Assembly (NCBI GenBank): GCA_016802295.1
Contig: JAESIW010000062.1
Location: 49,233-113,232 of the forward strand
Length of the DNA stretch: 64,000 nucleotides
Reading direction: 5' to 3'
Origin: Brachionus rotundiformis
Lineage: Eukaryota > Rotifera > Eurotatoria > Ploima > Brachionidae
The position numbers and the translations under genes are program-made. This document shows, one piece after another, positions 1 through 13,100 of this stretch. Below the pieces are notes generated by a model, which was given only the letters and a program-made list of their open reading frames with translations, had not been told where the DNA came from and did not search any database. The stretch's first letter is position 1. Every line of letters begins with the position of its first letter.

Positions 1-3000
1 TCTTGTCAATGAGAGCGAACTGAGCCAATTTAAAGAACCAGTTGTTGAGCAATTAGCCAAGGAAAATGTGTACAAACAACATGAACTAGTTGTCAATTGT
101 TTGGACAAAATTCTAGCCGAGCCTGTTCTAAACAATTACAGAGATAGCAAAAGTGGACACATGGTCATTGAATTGAATGCAATCAATATAAATTATGAAG
201 AAATAGAACCATTGATCATGCAACACATAGAACAAGAAATAGACAAAAGTGAACTGTTTGTACTTGACTCGAGACCAGAAAAAGCCGGCCAGCAGCAAAG
301 AAACCACACTCTTTCTATCAAAGATAAAAACCTAAAAATGAAGCATTTACTTGACACAAATATAATTAATAATAGTAATGATAATAATATAAATCAATTG
401 TTGTCAATTGAGTTTATAATCGACTTGATTCATACGTTTATGAGAAAAAAGTTTTTGATTAAAAACAGAGATAGTTTAAATGTGAACAATGGTCATTTGA
501 GCAGTAAGTCAAAAGTAAAACTGGCATCGAAATGGAAAAATTTTGAGACTCTTGGCGAGCTAAATGCCCAACAAGTGATCCAATTGTTGGACATAAATTT
601 TGCATCTATTAGAAAATGTTATATGAAAACACTTAAGATAATTGCGGGCAATAACGTTTACATACAAAGTAGAGAGTTAAGAATGGGTGGTGTTAATATG
701 GCAATAGTGGCTGGTAATGATGTAGTATTGCCTATTGGTGCAGTTATAGACACATCTGGCTCGGCATGTGCCCTCAATTATGAGAGCGAGCAAGCGCATG
801 GCTACGCTGATACGACTAGAGAGGAGAAGTGTTGTGAAGGCGAGCCTGGCGTTGACGGATTTGATGGTTTTTGTGGCGAGAATGCTGGTCACATTTACAT
901 AAAGGCGGTTAATTTGGTACAAAATTTGGATCGAATAGAAGAGATTAGGATAAACGGGGGCAAGGGTGGCAATGGTCAAATGGGCGGACATGGTCAAAAC
1001 GGTGGACCCGGTCAGGACACAGGTGACGCAGAGGCTGAAAATTTCTCGCCGTGTCTATTCTCGCCATCGTTTGTGGTCGCGTTTGCTCGCTTGCCGGCAC
1101 TAGATCCCGAGACAGGCGAATTTAGTCGCATTGGTGAACTAAGTGGCAAGGGAGGCGATGCAGGCAAGACAGGTCTTGGCGGCATGGGCGGCCATGCTGG
1201 TGAATTGCTAATCAAAGATAGTAAAAGTTGGATAGCCAATAAACGTGACAACAAAGAACTAATCGAGTCAAGTGATAATCTTAAAATGCTAATTAGTAAA
1301 TTAAGTGCAAGCAGAAAAATTCTATCTAGTCAGGGCACGGCTGGTCAAAATGGTAATTTCTCAATTGTAAAAGGAGGCAAGGCAGGCCAAGCGGGCACAT
1401 ATGGTCAAGATCATGTCATTTATGTCGATGGCTTGGTATCTTCACGTAAAAATCTAAAAGGTGACTATAGCAACTATTTGCTCGAAAAGCCTCTGGTCGA
1501 GCATGGTACTTTAGACTTTGATGAGAGTAAATACGCTGCCAAGAGTATTATTGATGATCCGGACGCGTACGCCACTCGTTCAAAATCGTATACTGCATTT
1601 AGCGGCGCGTTGACAGTGGCAGCTGTGGTCGGCGCTGGCTTCCTCATAGCTCCGATAATAACCGCAGCCGTTGCCGTATTGCCCGTAGTTGGCGTTGCTG
1701 CATGGGCTGTCGGTCTTGGTCTAGCCGGTTCGGGCGTTCTAACTTTGATTGGTGGCCTTGTCGGCGCCGGGTTTGTCTTTTCGTCCAAGACTTTCTCTGG
1801 TCTTGACTACAAAATAGGCGTCCAAAAAGAAATGAAAATAAAAAACAGACAACAGATAATGTTCAATAATCGGTATTGTTGTGTGCCGCCGTTGAGAGAT
1901 AGTGCAAGTTGTAGTGAAAATTTGAGACGAGGCGACAAGCGTAGCCAAAAAGAAAATGGCCTGGACAGTTGTCTTAGAGAGGAGAGTGAGCGCGAGGAGC
2001 ACAGCAAGGCGAATGAGAGCGCCAATGAATTTGCCGATGTGTACGAGCGGGCTAAGATGAGCGACGTGGCCGACTCGCTTAAGGCTGACTCGACCAAGCA
2101 AGAGGCGATCAAATTGGCCACCGAAGAACTTGAACAATTGAGCGCTCAAATAGAACAGTGCGAAGCTTCCATGGAAACTGTAGACGAGCAGATGGATCAA
2201 CTTGTCGAAAGAATTAGCCACTGTGAAATGAATATTAGCCAACATCGAGATCAAATGACCCAAATAGACCAACAAATAGATTCAATTAGTGACATGTTGT
2301 CTAATGAACAAGTTCAAATGTCCCAAGTGCACCAACAAATGCTTCAGAGTGTAGACATGTACTTGAATTCAATGGACAAACAGGTATCGGCTCGCATACA
2401 ACTACAATTGTCTACAGTCAATCTGAACAGCAAGAGCGAATTGGCCAAAAATTTAAGCCAAGTATTTGCCAGTGTAAAGGAAGCGTTGGCCAATGAAGCG
2501 CAGCAATTTGTGGACGAAATGCTCAACTTGCAAAAAGAAATTGAAATTGTCTTAAAGCAAAAAGAACTAAGAGAGCAAGAGATTGAGGCCTTTCGGGCCA
2601 ACAAGCTCAATGCCATCAAGAGCCAAATGAATGCTGAAAAAGAACTAGCCGAGCTAGACCAAATGCAAAAGAAGCTAAAGTCTCAACAACAAACTAGAAG
2701 TGATAATGTTGTAGCCGACGAGATTATGGTAATGAAAGAGTTTAGACGAGAGCCTGATGGCAGACCAATTGATGACCAAGCTGACAATTTAGATTGCATA
2801 GACTTTGCTGAGATTGAGATTTTTAGGCGAAAAATTGACCTCAATATTTACGCTGGTATATTTAAAGCCAATGATTATCCAAAGTTCCACGACTTGGTCA
2901 CACTAATTACTCGAACGACTAAAAAATCACGCAATTTAGTCGTTGGAAAGATAGAGTTTTTGATAAAGGCCTACTCGGCTGGTTTGTACGAGCAGCTCAA

Positions 3001-3721
3001 AAACGAAAACAAAACAGAGTCCAATTTAGACAAGCTTAAGAATTTGGCTAAAAAAGATCCAATTAAGCAACTGGACAGTTTGAATTTATTTACCGAAATG
3101 AAAAAAAATCCATACAGCTTGGACATATTGTACGAAAAGATAGCCACACTTTACTTTAAGAAGACACCGCTAGTTCAGTCTGGGCACACTTTTGACCTAA
3201 GTCAGGATGCTTATTTGCAGCATGCTTCGTTGGATGTGCACTACGAGTCGACCAAAAATGACCTGTTGACCCAACTGGAAAAAGACTTGGTTGTGTTTAG
3301 GACAAAAACTTATGGAAAAAAAATCACCAAAGAAAAGTTACAGAGAGTAATTAAGCTGGTCAAGGAGTACAAGGGACAGCTGGATCTAATTGCCCAGTGT
3401 AAGCTGACAGCATTGCCTGTGACCGAGTGTCGCGTCAACTATTTCTATGAATCCATAATAATGTTCATTAATTACAGCTTGGACAATTGCTCATGTGACT
3501 TGATTTGGTCATTGTTGGACGAGTTGTTCAATCTAATCGAGCTGGTCAAACTTCACTTGGATCAGATAAATACAACAAGTCTTTGGTCCGAGTTAAATTT
3601 GATGAAAAATCAGATTTATTTACTAGATAATTTAATACACCAAATCGAGTATGTGAGGGCAAGAAAAAAAGAAATTGACCGGTGGATTCAAAATGATCAA
3701 AATAAATTAGGCATTTTTAAG
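1..3721 (+). CDS. Giant SecA-motor protein, exon A (5' partial): Gly-rich, hydrophobic and coiled-coil segments
   Basis: The frame is open from base 2, so the gene begins left of the window; no acceptor or start is visible near the edge. At about 690-1430 the protein is rich in glycine, with runs such as GGKGGNGQMGGHGQNGG, like the Gly-rich repeats of some large bacterial and invertebrate proteins. At about 1596-1790 there is a roughly 60-residue block of small hydrophobic residues able to form membrane helices. At about 2090-2700 there is a long Glu/Gln-rich coiled coil; the rest is helical and unrecognised. The exon ends after AAG at 3721, before GTAACT, in phase 0, and joins 4105 without shifting frame. 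No signal peptide can be judged because the N-terminus is missing. The function of this part is unknown; its place in the SecA-like gene rests on splice phase and shared composition. Confidence 0.8.
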
Positions 3722-4104
3722 GTAACTTTTATCTATTTATTCTAAAGTAAAGATAAAAATTGTCTCATTAAAACAAAAATTAAAATTAAAAATAGATAAA
3801 CAAGGCTTAGAAAAAGTTAATAATTAAGAACTTTATTTATTAACCATGAATTTTATGCTAACAAACTGGAAATAGTTGCACCAAGATTTACTTATTGCTT
3901 TAATAAAAGTTTATTAAATGATTATTCTTAGAAGCTGATATTTAAAATAGGATTTTAAACAATTTTAAAAATAAACAAGTAGATAAAATATCTTAGAATA
4001 AATTAATTGAGCAAGATAATCTGAATTTTATCTTGAACTTATTTAATTAATAAAATATTTTAGCAAAATAATATATTTTATATAATGTGTACATTTATAT
4101 TTAG
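3722..4104 (+). other. Intron 1 of the SecA-like gene
   Basis: This stretch is very AT-rich, begins GTAACT and ends TTTATATTTAG. Removing it leaves the frame in phase 0. I see no gene or repeat in it. Confidence 0.8.
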
Positions 4105-7100
4105 ATTCAACTAATTACCGAGTGTCTAAGACCAAAGTTAATCGATGTGTTGGTGGGCAAATGCGAAAGTGGTGATTTTGACTCTTTGAAGAATGACTTG
4201 GCAAAAAAGAGCATATGCACATCGGAAGAAAAAGACGAATATTTGGTCATGTGTAAAATCAAAAATTGTGTAGCCAAAAACAATTGCGTGAGCCAACAAG
4301 GCTTCATGACCAAGTATCGATTGTTGCTAAGCTTGAAACAAGAGGACAAATTTGATTTTGTAAACATTGTTGAGCATGCCAAAAACATTTACATAACCAG
4401 TGACAAGCTGACAGAAACTGTTTTGAGCATGTTCAAAGAATATGATTATCTTTTAAATGAAGACAAACTTCTTTCGTTTGATCAATTACTTTTGATCTAT
4501 TTGAAATTAGCCAAGTTAACAAATCCTAGTTTGATAGAAAAGGACTCCATAGTAAATGTGTTGGTTCAAATTGAGATATATTTAAGTGCAAAAATTGAAG
4601 AAAAAATTCTGAATAGTTTAGGTAAAAAAATGGAACCATCTGAGCTTCAGGATCAATTTAATTCTATATTAAATCAACGCATAATGGACATTGATGGTCA
4701 AAATGATGAAATTATGCTTAGAAAAGCGGCCTTTTATGATCAAATATTCAAATTGCCCAACAAAATAGATAATGATAAAATTAAACAAATAACTATTATA
4801 TTGACTTATTCTAATGGTAGTTTGGGATCAGGCAAATGTCAAGAGTTGAGCTCGGCTTGCAAACAGTTTTTAATTAAATACAAATGTGACACCACCGATC
4901 CAAGGAATGCATTTGAGCAGGTTATTTTCACATTAAGTAATTACCAATGTAGAATGATGCTAATATCGCTCAGTCTAAATGACCAGGACATTGACAAAAA
5001 GAAACAGGAAGAACTACAAAATCAACTAAAAGAGTCAATTAGTCAATTTAACAGCCTTTGTAAAGATATTATGAGTGTAAAATCAACTGACCAAGTGACA
5101 ACAGCGCTAAAGAGCTATGTGAAAAAGCTTGAAGAGAACAAGTTGAATGAGGAAAGAAGGAAAAAATTGACCAAATGTTGCTCAATTGGTAACGAGGCTA
5201 ACTTTTTAACAGAAATAAACAAACTTCAAAATGACTTGACGACTGATGACTTATTAAAACTGATAGACAATGTGGTCAAGTCTACTCTAACAGAACAATT
5301 TGTTGCCAATAGCTTTCTGCTCGACCTTATTTGCTTTTACAAATCGTCAAAGAGCAAAAACAACAGCCAAGGCTACATATACAAATTAATGGATCTTGTT
5401 GACATTGAACAATCATTAAATGCAAATAAATACGATGAATTGCTCGACTATTTGGACAAATTGAGAACCATTCCAACAAACTACAGCAATAAACTAATTG
5501 AACTAATTGAATTTAAGCTAAAATGTTTGCCAAACGACTTGATCGAACTGTCAAACAAGCTGAATAGTTCAAATAGCCTTGCAGACACTTGTGTAAAATT
5601 TGTATCTAGTGTTTTGGCCGAGTTGAGTAAAAGAATTGACCTAATGACCAAAGAAAACGTCAATTACTTAAACTCGTTGTTTAAGAGATTGAGTAACTAC
5701 AACATTCAACAAAGTGAATTGATAAATGCAAAATCAAGTAGTGACCAAGAAATGGTGATGGAAAAATTACGAGACCAATTTATTGACCAAATTGATACTG
5801 TGTTTATTGAATATTTTAATACCAAGCTTGGTAAACAACAACAAAAACAGGAGCATTCGCCGCCATCAGGGCAACAAGAGACCGATAATTTGGAAAAATT
5901 ACTCAAAATGGTCAAAGATAGCTCGGACAAGCACATTCTAGCTCAATTTGTTCACTATTTGAACATTCGAGTCAATCTTAGAATTGAGACAAGCAGAGTA
6001 AAACTTTTGGACAGAGTTTCTATTGAGACCGAACTTATCAATTGGTTATCTGACAGTAAGGGAAAAAATTTATTTTTAATTGAACAAGCTCTACAAGTGC
6101 TGACCAAATCGTATTTAATGGACTTGAGACATAAAATGAACTCGATTAAAATGCAGATAGACCGTAAACAACAAGAACTAAACTTGCTTTTGATGAAAAT
6201 AGTTGACATTTATAAGAGTAAACTGGACACTGAGAATAGACTAATTGTCAAGGCTAGAGTTAACTTTTTGCTCGATTTAGTTCAAAAATTAAATGCTAAA
6301 AGTGTGCATAATTGGGAAGAAATGCTCAATGAGCTTAGGAACCAAGCTGAAAGCAAAGAGAGTGCAAGCGAAATAGAGCTTTGTTTGATTGAAAAGGTAA
6401 ACATTCTTGGTTTGAAAAGCCTTGATGGCAAGCTTAGAGAACAATTGAACCTAAGCGATGAACAACCAACAATGGACCAAGTGTTTATGTCACTATTCGG
6501 TGAAGTAACCACATCTGTATTGGCATCAAAAACTGCTCACTTTAGAAACTTAATCAAACTTTCAAACTCAAATAAACCATCATCTTCTTTGGAAAGCAAT
6601 TTAATTGCCAAAATTCAGCAAATGATCAAAATTATTCAAAATTTCTATTTTGTTCAAAATCAAAAAGAAATGAGCAAATTGACCAAAGATTGGACCAACA
6701 ACATGAACAAATACATAAATTCGAACACAAATCAGCACAAAGAGCTCATTGAACTAAAGACTCGATTGTACAATTTAATGCGAGCCAAATGCTTTAAAGT
6801 AAACAACTACTTGGCGTTTATTGACCGGCCCAGCTTTACCATCAAACTAGTCGACTTGGATCAAGAGACTAATTTTGTTCTAGATCAATGTCAAGCTATA
6901 TTCGACGATATTTGTCTGTCTCAATTAAACAAAATATCTCATTATTATCAATTGATTGATTCCAAATTGGAGCAACTTGAGCAACAACTGTTCACTTTAG
7001 ATCAATTTGAGCTAAAAAAAAATCTAAAAGATGTCATGTCTTTCGAATTGGACCATGAGTTGGTAGACATTAGTTCTCGTAGAGAACAAATTTTGAAAGC

Positions 7101-8600
7101 AATAGATCAAAATGCTGACCAAATAACAAGTGAACAGATAAAATTGATAGATAGAAAGAGTTTGAGTGAGTTTGTTTTAAAGTTTGAGCAAGAGTTTACC
7201 AAAAGCTTATCAGTCAACGACCATGATGACTCACTTATAAGCACAAGGTTTAGATCTATTTACAATTATGTTTTAAACAAGCAAAACGAGCCAACATTCA
7301 AGGCCTATATCTATTTGAATTATCGAAATGTTCTTGGCAACAATACACCAACAATACAAACCATTGATCATTTGAATAAAATTGGACAATTTGTTTTGGC
7401 AGATTGGCATTTACGTTCAATTCAGCTCGACTATGTCAATACACAATTGGCCACAAAAGACTTTAATTGTTTAGATTTAAATTATTTTAAACAAATATTA
7501 AATTATTTCATTATCTATTTATTCAGTGATGTAAATAAAAGCAATTTAATCAGGTATTTTGAGTATTTGTGCTCGAGTATGGAGGAGCAGGCAAATAGTT
7601 TAGAATGTCTGAATTTGCTGATTAAATGGGTTTTTAACAATTCGGTTTATGAAAAGACAGCTAGACCATTGGTGCATCGAATTGGTGAGAGACTAGTCGA
7701 GCTATCTTGTTATGAAGATCACCATAACAATAATTTAAAACAAATATTAAAATTTATACTCGATATTGACAAAATTAATGACCACAATTGTTCATATTTG
7801 GTAAATAATTTTATACAAACATTTGGAATCGATTTGTTCAAAAGTGTTTGCCTAACTCAATTAGAAGCCAAATTGTTAACAAGCATTCATGACAACTATA
7901 AAAATGGCAATTGCGTGACCGTATTATCTAAGACAGATGTATCTGTTTGGCAAGACGTGCTACATGCTCATTTTGTGAGCTCTTTCTGTGAGTATGGAGT
8001 AGAAAAACAATATAAATCCATTTTACAGAATAATTTAAATGATAATAATTTGATTGAGCACTTAAGTTTGTTTATAAGCTCTTTGTGTGACAAGGAATGT
8101 GCAAAATCGTACCTAAATTGCAAAATGGAGCTGTGCCAAAGCCATACAGATCTATTGGATTTAGAATTGATCAAACAATTTAAAGACAACGTGCTTAATT
8201 GTGTTCATTTGATGACCAGGTATGAACTGATTGAATTTTTCAACGCAATAAAAGCCAGACTGGACACAAAGCATATCAATTTGAATATTTGCACAGAAAT
8301 TCTTAATTTTGCGTCCATGATAGGACAAGGAGTTGGCGATTTGATTTCAGCCATTAATTCTCCAAAGCCATACTTGTTCAAAAGAGTTATAATATTGACT
8401 ATTGGACATTTGTTGGTCAAAATTTTCAATGTAAACGACAAAGAAAAAAAGGCTAATTTAATTATGACTCGGATTTATAAATATGTACAAAATGATAGTG
8501 AAGGACTATTGCGTATTATACTCGCCAAACTCAATTCCAATTTTCAATCTGGTTTAAGATACGAGTCAAGCGAAGTTGAGACCCTAGATGAAAATCTTAG
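4105..8600 (+). CDS. Giant SecA-motor protein, exon B: about 1,500 helical residues of unknown family
   Basis: This exon is open for 1,498 codons plus two bases. It starts right after the acceptor at 4104; its first methionine codons are internal and there is no reason to start there. The protein is rich in Leu, Lys, Asn and Gln, strongly helical, with no membrane segment, enzyme motif or clear repeat that I recognise. It ends at AG|GTAAAT (8600/8601) in phase 2, and the single base at 10195 completes a serine codon. It may be a helical scaffold between the glycine-rich front and the motor. If the splice is wrong it would be a separate gene, but both flanking junctions match in phase, which makes that unlikely. 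Confidence 0.8.
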
Positions 8601-8848
8601 GTAAATTATTAGTGAAATAAGTTTTGATAAAATTATTTTTATTAAATATTAGACTATAATAAAACATAAAATGTTTATCTAGGATCCTATAAAACTGATG
8701 ACCAATGGTCATCTATTAATTTAAAGGCAGGGGTGTATTGTATGACTGTTATTTTTTGATAATATCTAATTCTTTTTTTATTGTATCCAAATAATAAGCT
8801 ATCTAAATATAGCGAATAAACATTTTTTTTAGTATCTAATTATTTTAT

Positions 8849-9240
8849 TTAGAAAAAATTAAAGAAAAATACAGAAAGGAAGAAAAAAAAATTGTTTTGA
8901 GGTTGATCTTGAATTGATTTCGGCTTGTTTTTTGATCCAGTGGGTGGTCCTTTTTTCTTTTTTGGAATCTCAGACTGAGCTGAATTTTCATTAGAATTGT
9001 TATCAACTTTATTTTGAATTTTCATTTCTGCTTCTTGAGCCTCAATTTCTTCCATCACATCAACATGACTCAAAACTGAATTTACAACAGTCTCTGGTAA
9101 TTTCTTTTGATTTCGCACGAAATCTCATGTTTGTAACTCGATTGGTTGGATCATTAAAGCTTTTTTTGTTGTTAGTGGTTTACCGCGTTTCCTTTTTCAT
9201 CCAAAGGAACATCTTTTTGTTTCTATGCCATTCCAATCCT
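8849..9240 (-). mobile_element. Decayed transposon coding remnant, possibly Ty1/copia
   Basis: On the minus strand a short frame (8849-9118) carries the basic motif KKKKGPPTGSKNKPKS, and an adjoining frame upstream carries another basic RGKP-type motif. Such linkers occur between integrase and reverse transcriptase in some copia elements and in other AT-hook proteins. Stops interrupt it and no catalytic domain remains, so the assignment is a guess. Confidence 0.3.
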
Positions 9241-10047
9241 CAATAACGACAAGCAAGAACCGAATTAATATTTTTAAAAATATTATTTTTTCTCCAATAA
9301 GCTAATTAGATAATTTTTGAAATCAGAAGATTATATTTAATTGACAAAAAAAGTTTTCTCAAGTTGTTTTGATTTTCATCATCAGTAATGAGCTAATTAA
9401 AGATTTTTATATTTGTCAATTAGATATTAAATTGAATTATTTTTTGATACAAAAAAATGGTTAGATACTGTAAAAAAATATCAAATAATAATTAATATTT
9501 TATTAGATACATAAATAAAAAAATTAGATAGCTTTGAAAATATAGCATTTAAAAAAATACTAAGTTAAAGCACATAGGGCAGTTTTATTTTAATTATTTA
9601 GTCTTTTTTAATTTTAATTTTTGTATCTGAACCCTTTTTTTGCAAAATTAATATCAGTAATAATTTAGTATTCGAAATTTATCAGATTGCTTATATTCTA
9701 AAACTAAAAATGATAGTTCCTTATTGAGATATATATTTTTTTATAAGTCTAGTCAAGAGATTATCTTTAGTATTTGTAATTTTTTCAATTTATTTATTTG
9801 TAAAATTTTAACTTTATCTAAAATATCGCTAACGTTTAAACACTTTCCGTGAAACTCAATCTGTCTTTACTTTTTATTTTTTATATTTATTCTATAATAG
9901 ATACGAGCTTGATAATTTATATGTCCTTTAGCTTCTATTTAGTAGGCCCATGCATTGCTTATCAAGACAAAAAAAGAAAGATTTTTTTTTAGTAATTATT
10001 TTATTAAAAATATTTAATCATTAAATAAACAAGGAGTAGGTGCCCTT

Positions 10048-10082
10048 GTCATAAAGACCGATTAAAACTCCATTTATTTAAA
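10048..10082 (-). repeat. 35-bp repeat shared with the LINE tail at 30793-30828
   Basis: The reverse complement matches 30793-30828 with one clear mismatch (core: TTAATCGGTCTTTATGAC or close to it). The other copy lies just 3' of a LINE remnant, so this may be a severely truncated LINE 3' end inserted in the intron in the opposite orientation. Confidence 0.5.
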
Positions 10083-10194
10083 TTAATATAAAATAAATTT
10101 TACAAATTAATAAAATTATTAAACAAAGTTGGTGAAGAGGGGCCCAATGTTGGTGGCTCTCACAAATATGAATTAATCAATTTCTTTTCTCTAG

Positions 10195-13100
10195 CTTGCT
10201 GTTCAAAATGGTGCTCTATAGACCAGAATGCGTTGACCAACTTAAAGACTTGGACATTTTAAAGTGGTCGTCTGTGCTGCGAGCCGAACTAATTAAATAC
10301 GAGCTGAGCACCACCGACTCGCAGATTGTTTCCGACTTGAGACAAATAGAGAAGCTTCGCGGCGTCGAGCTAACAAAACGACTCATTGATGTAATCAAAT
10401 TGGTCAAAATCGAAGACTTGTTGGTCAAGTTTTTGCTGACCAAGTTTAGAAAAAACGAATGGGATTTGAGTGAAAATGTGTTGAGTTTAATCGAAAATAA
10501 CAAGAATACGACCGAATGGATTGAGATTATAAAAAAGTACGACTCGAAGTGCAAGTCAGACTCGCTGACACGGGCTCAGCTAATCGACGAAATGAAGAGA
10601 CAAGAGGCCAACGGCGAGATAAATAGCTATGTAAAAAAGCTGATCGAACGAAACGAAAATGGCAAATGTTTGCTTGAGATTTGTTTGGACAAATTGGACA
10701 CAGTGTACAAGAATGGATCAAGTTTGTTTGCCAATATGAGCAAAAAGAGCATTTTGGAGTACGACAAAAGCGACATTTGCCAATGGACCAAGTTGTACAA
10801 AAAAGTAAAAAAGAGCAATCTCGAATCGATCGATTGTGTCCATGTGCTCGAGTTGGTGGCCGTGTTGAGTCGGTCAGTGAAACTTGTGCACAAATACGAG
10901 CCCAGGGACGCACAAAAAATAGCCTTATTGTTGTTCATTGACAGCATAGTGTTCAATTTTAGTGGTCGTTTGGCAAATATATCGACCGGCGAGGGAAAGT
11001 CTCTCATAACCACATCAACAGCCATAGCCTATATTCTGATCAAAGGCGGCAATGTGGACATACTGACCAGTTCGGAGATACTGGCCGAACGAGACGCTGT
11101 GGAGAGCGCCGATTTGTTTGCCATGTTCGATATCACAGTGGCGAACAATTGTGACTCGTTGGCCAGCGCGGACGAAAATGTGCGCAAGCAACGCTACTCG
11201 AACAGTTTGGTCGTGTACGGCGACATTGCCAGCTTTCAGCGTGACATTTTATTGAGCAAATACTTTGACAAAGAGATACGCGCCGATCTGGCCGGATGCC
11301 TGATAATCGACGAAGTGGACAGCATGTGCATAGACAACATATGCAATACGTTGTACATATCGCACCAAATAGCCGACTTGGCCTACTTGAAGGACTTCTA
11401 TTGCCTCATTTGGCAAGCAGTGAACAACAAGGACGCACACGAGCACACACAAGCCAATGTGGACAAAGTTAAAGCGTACATCAAGGACCTGATCGGCACT
11501 GGCTGCTTTAACTATCCGAAAAATCTGGATGACTTTGTTGACAGGCGACTGGAAGTGTGGGTAAACAACGCCTATGTGGCCAAGCATTATGTACAAGAGG
11601 GCAATCATTACAGTGTGCTGTCGAGTGGCAAACAATGCGGCCAAGCTGTCATAAACGATTTGAAAACAGGCGTCGAACAGCTGAATACCCAGTGGAGCGA
11701 CGGCCTGCAGCAGTTCATTCAATTGAAGCATTTGAACAAGCTTGGCGAAGAGAGCCTCAAGGCCATATTTTTGTCCAATTATGTTTTTTTTAACCAATAC
11801 AAGGGCAACATTTACGGCATGACGGGCACACTTGGCGCCAACATTGAGCGAGACCTGCTTGCCAAGGCCTACGATTTGGACTTTTTTCAATTGCCTCGAT
11901 TCAAAAAAGAGCTCAATGTGAAACAAGACGACATACTTGTGGACAACAAGTGCCAATGGCTCGAGGCCATAGATAAAGACGTCGAGTTGCACGTGGCCGA
12001 CAACCGAATTGTGTCCCTTGATGAACAAAAACAAGCCCGGGCCAGCTTGGACAATGTGCAAAAGCAAATCGACGAGCTAAAATTGAGAATGGGACACAAC
12101 GAGGGCTCAAATGGACAAGACGTGCTCTCGCTGAAGGAACAATTGAGGCTCAAACAATTGGAACTCGAGGACTTGGGCGACACGTGTGCTCAATTGAGCG
12201 AACTGGACAGAAATCGCGGTGCACGCTGTGTACTAATTATATGCGAGAACAAGAACCATGTGAATGACATAGTCAAGACATTGTTCTACAAGCACAAACA
12301 TTTGTACCAGTACACTGGCAAAGTGGAAGGATTGACCAAAGTGGTCGGTTTAAACAAGAGAAAAAGAGTTGAGATAGAACAATTGCGGCCGGGTGACATT
12401 GTGGTGGCTACGAACGTGGCCGGCCGAGGCACTGACTTCAAAGTAAGTCGTTTGGCCGAGAGAAACGGCGGCCTGCACGTCATAGTAAGCTATTTGCCGG
12501 ACAATATCCGCGTCGAGATGCAAGCGTTTGGTCGCAGTGGCCGCAAAGGTGACAAAGGCAGCGGCCGCTTGATTGTGTACGCGGACAGGGCGGCCAAAAT
12601 CGACACTCTAAAAGACGAACGTGACTCAAACGAAGAGCGCCGACTTCACCACATACGGGTACAAATGATTCCACGCGTAATGCTCGAACGCGATCTATTC
12701 CTTCGATTTGATTCATTGTACGAGCACAAAATTAAGCCAATACTTGACAAAACCAAGCCAGACTATCGCCATTTACAATTAAAATCGTTGCATAATCATT
12801 GGGCTTTTTGGCTGGACAAAATATCACCAATAATCAACAATGTAAACACCACTAATGAACAAACGCTTAGAAAACAAGCTTTGGACCAATTGGAGCTGTT
12901 TGCTGCTCAAATCGAGTCCAAGATGAACAGAAATGAGAACGGAATAGAAGCTCTTATTGACGAGCCCGGCGAGATAATCAAATTGGCCAAGTACAACATC
13001 CAAGAGGGCAATTTTAGCTCAGCTGTGTCAAACTGTGACCACATAAATGGCAATTTTGGACCCAATCTCACACCATTTTCTCATTACTACAAATCAATAG

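Larger units (their letters stand above)
8601..10194 (+). other. Intron 2 of the SecA-like gene (1.6 kb) with transposon debris
   Basis: The intron begins GTAAAT and ends TTTCTTTTCTCTAG, a strong pyrimidine tract. It holds a decayed minus-strand coding remnant (8849-9240) and a 35-bp repeat shared with a LINE tail elsewhere in the window (10048-10082). The remainder is AT-rich without recognisable content. Confidence 0.8.

Noticed and set aside
677..2619. Minus-strand frames opposite the SecA-like exon A
   Set aside because: They are antisense shadows of a well-supported frame and have no recognisable domain.
11249..12067. 272-codon minus-strand frame inside the SecA motor
   Set aside because: It lies opposite the conserved helicase motifs; its openness follows from the codon use of the true strand.
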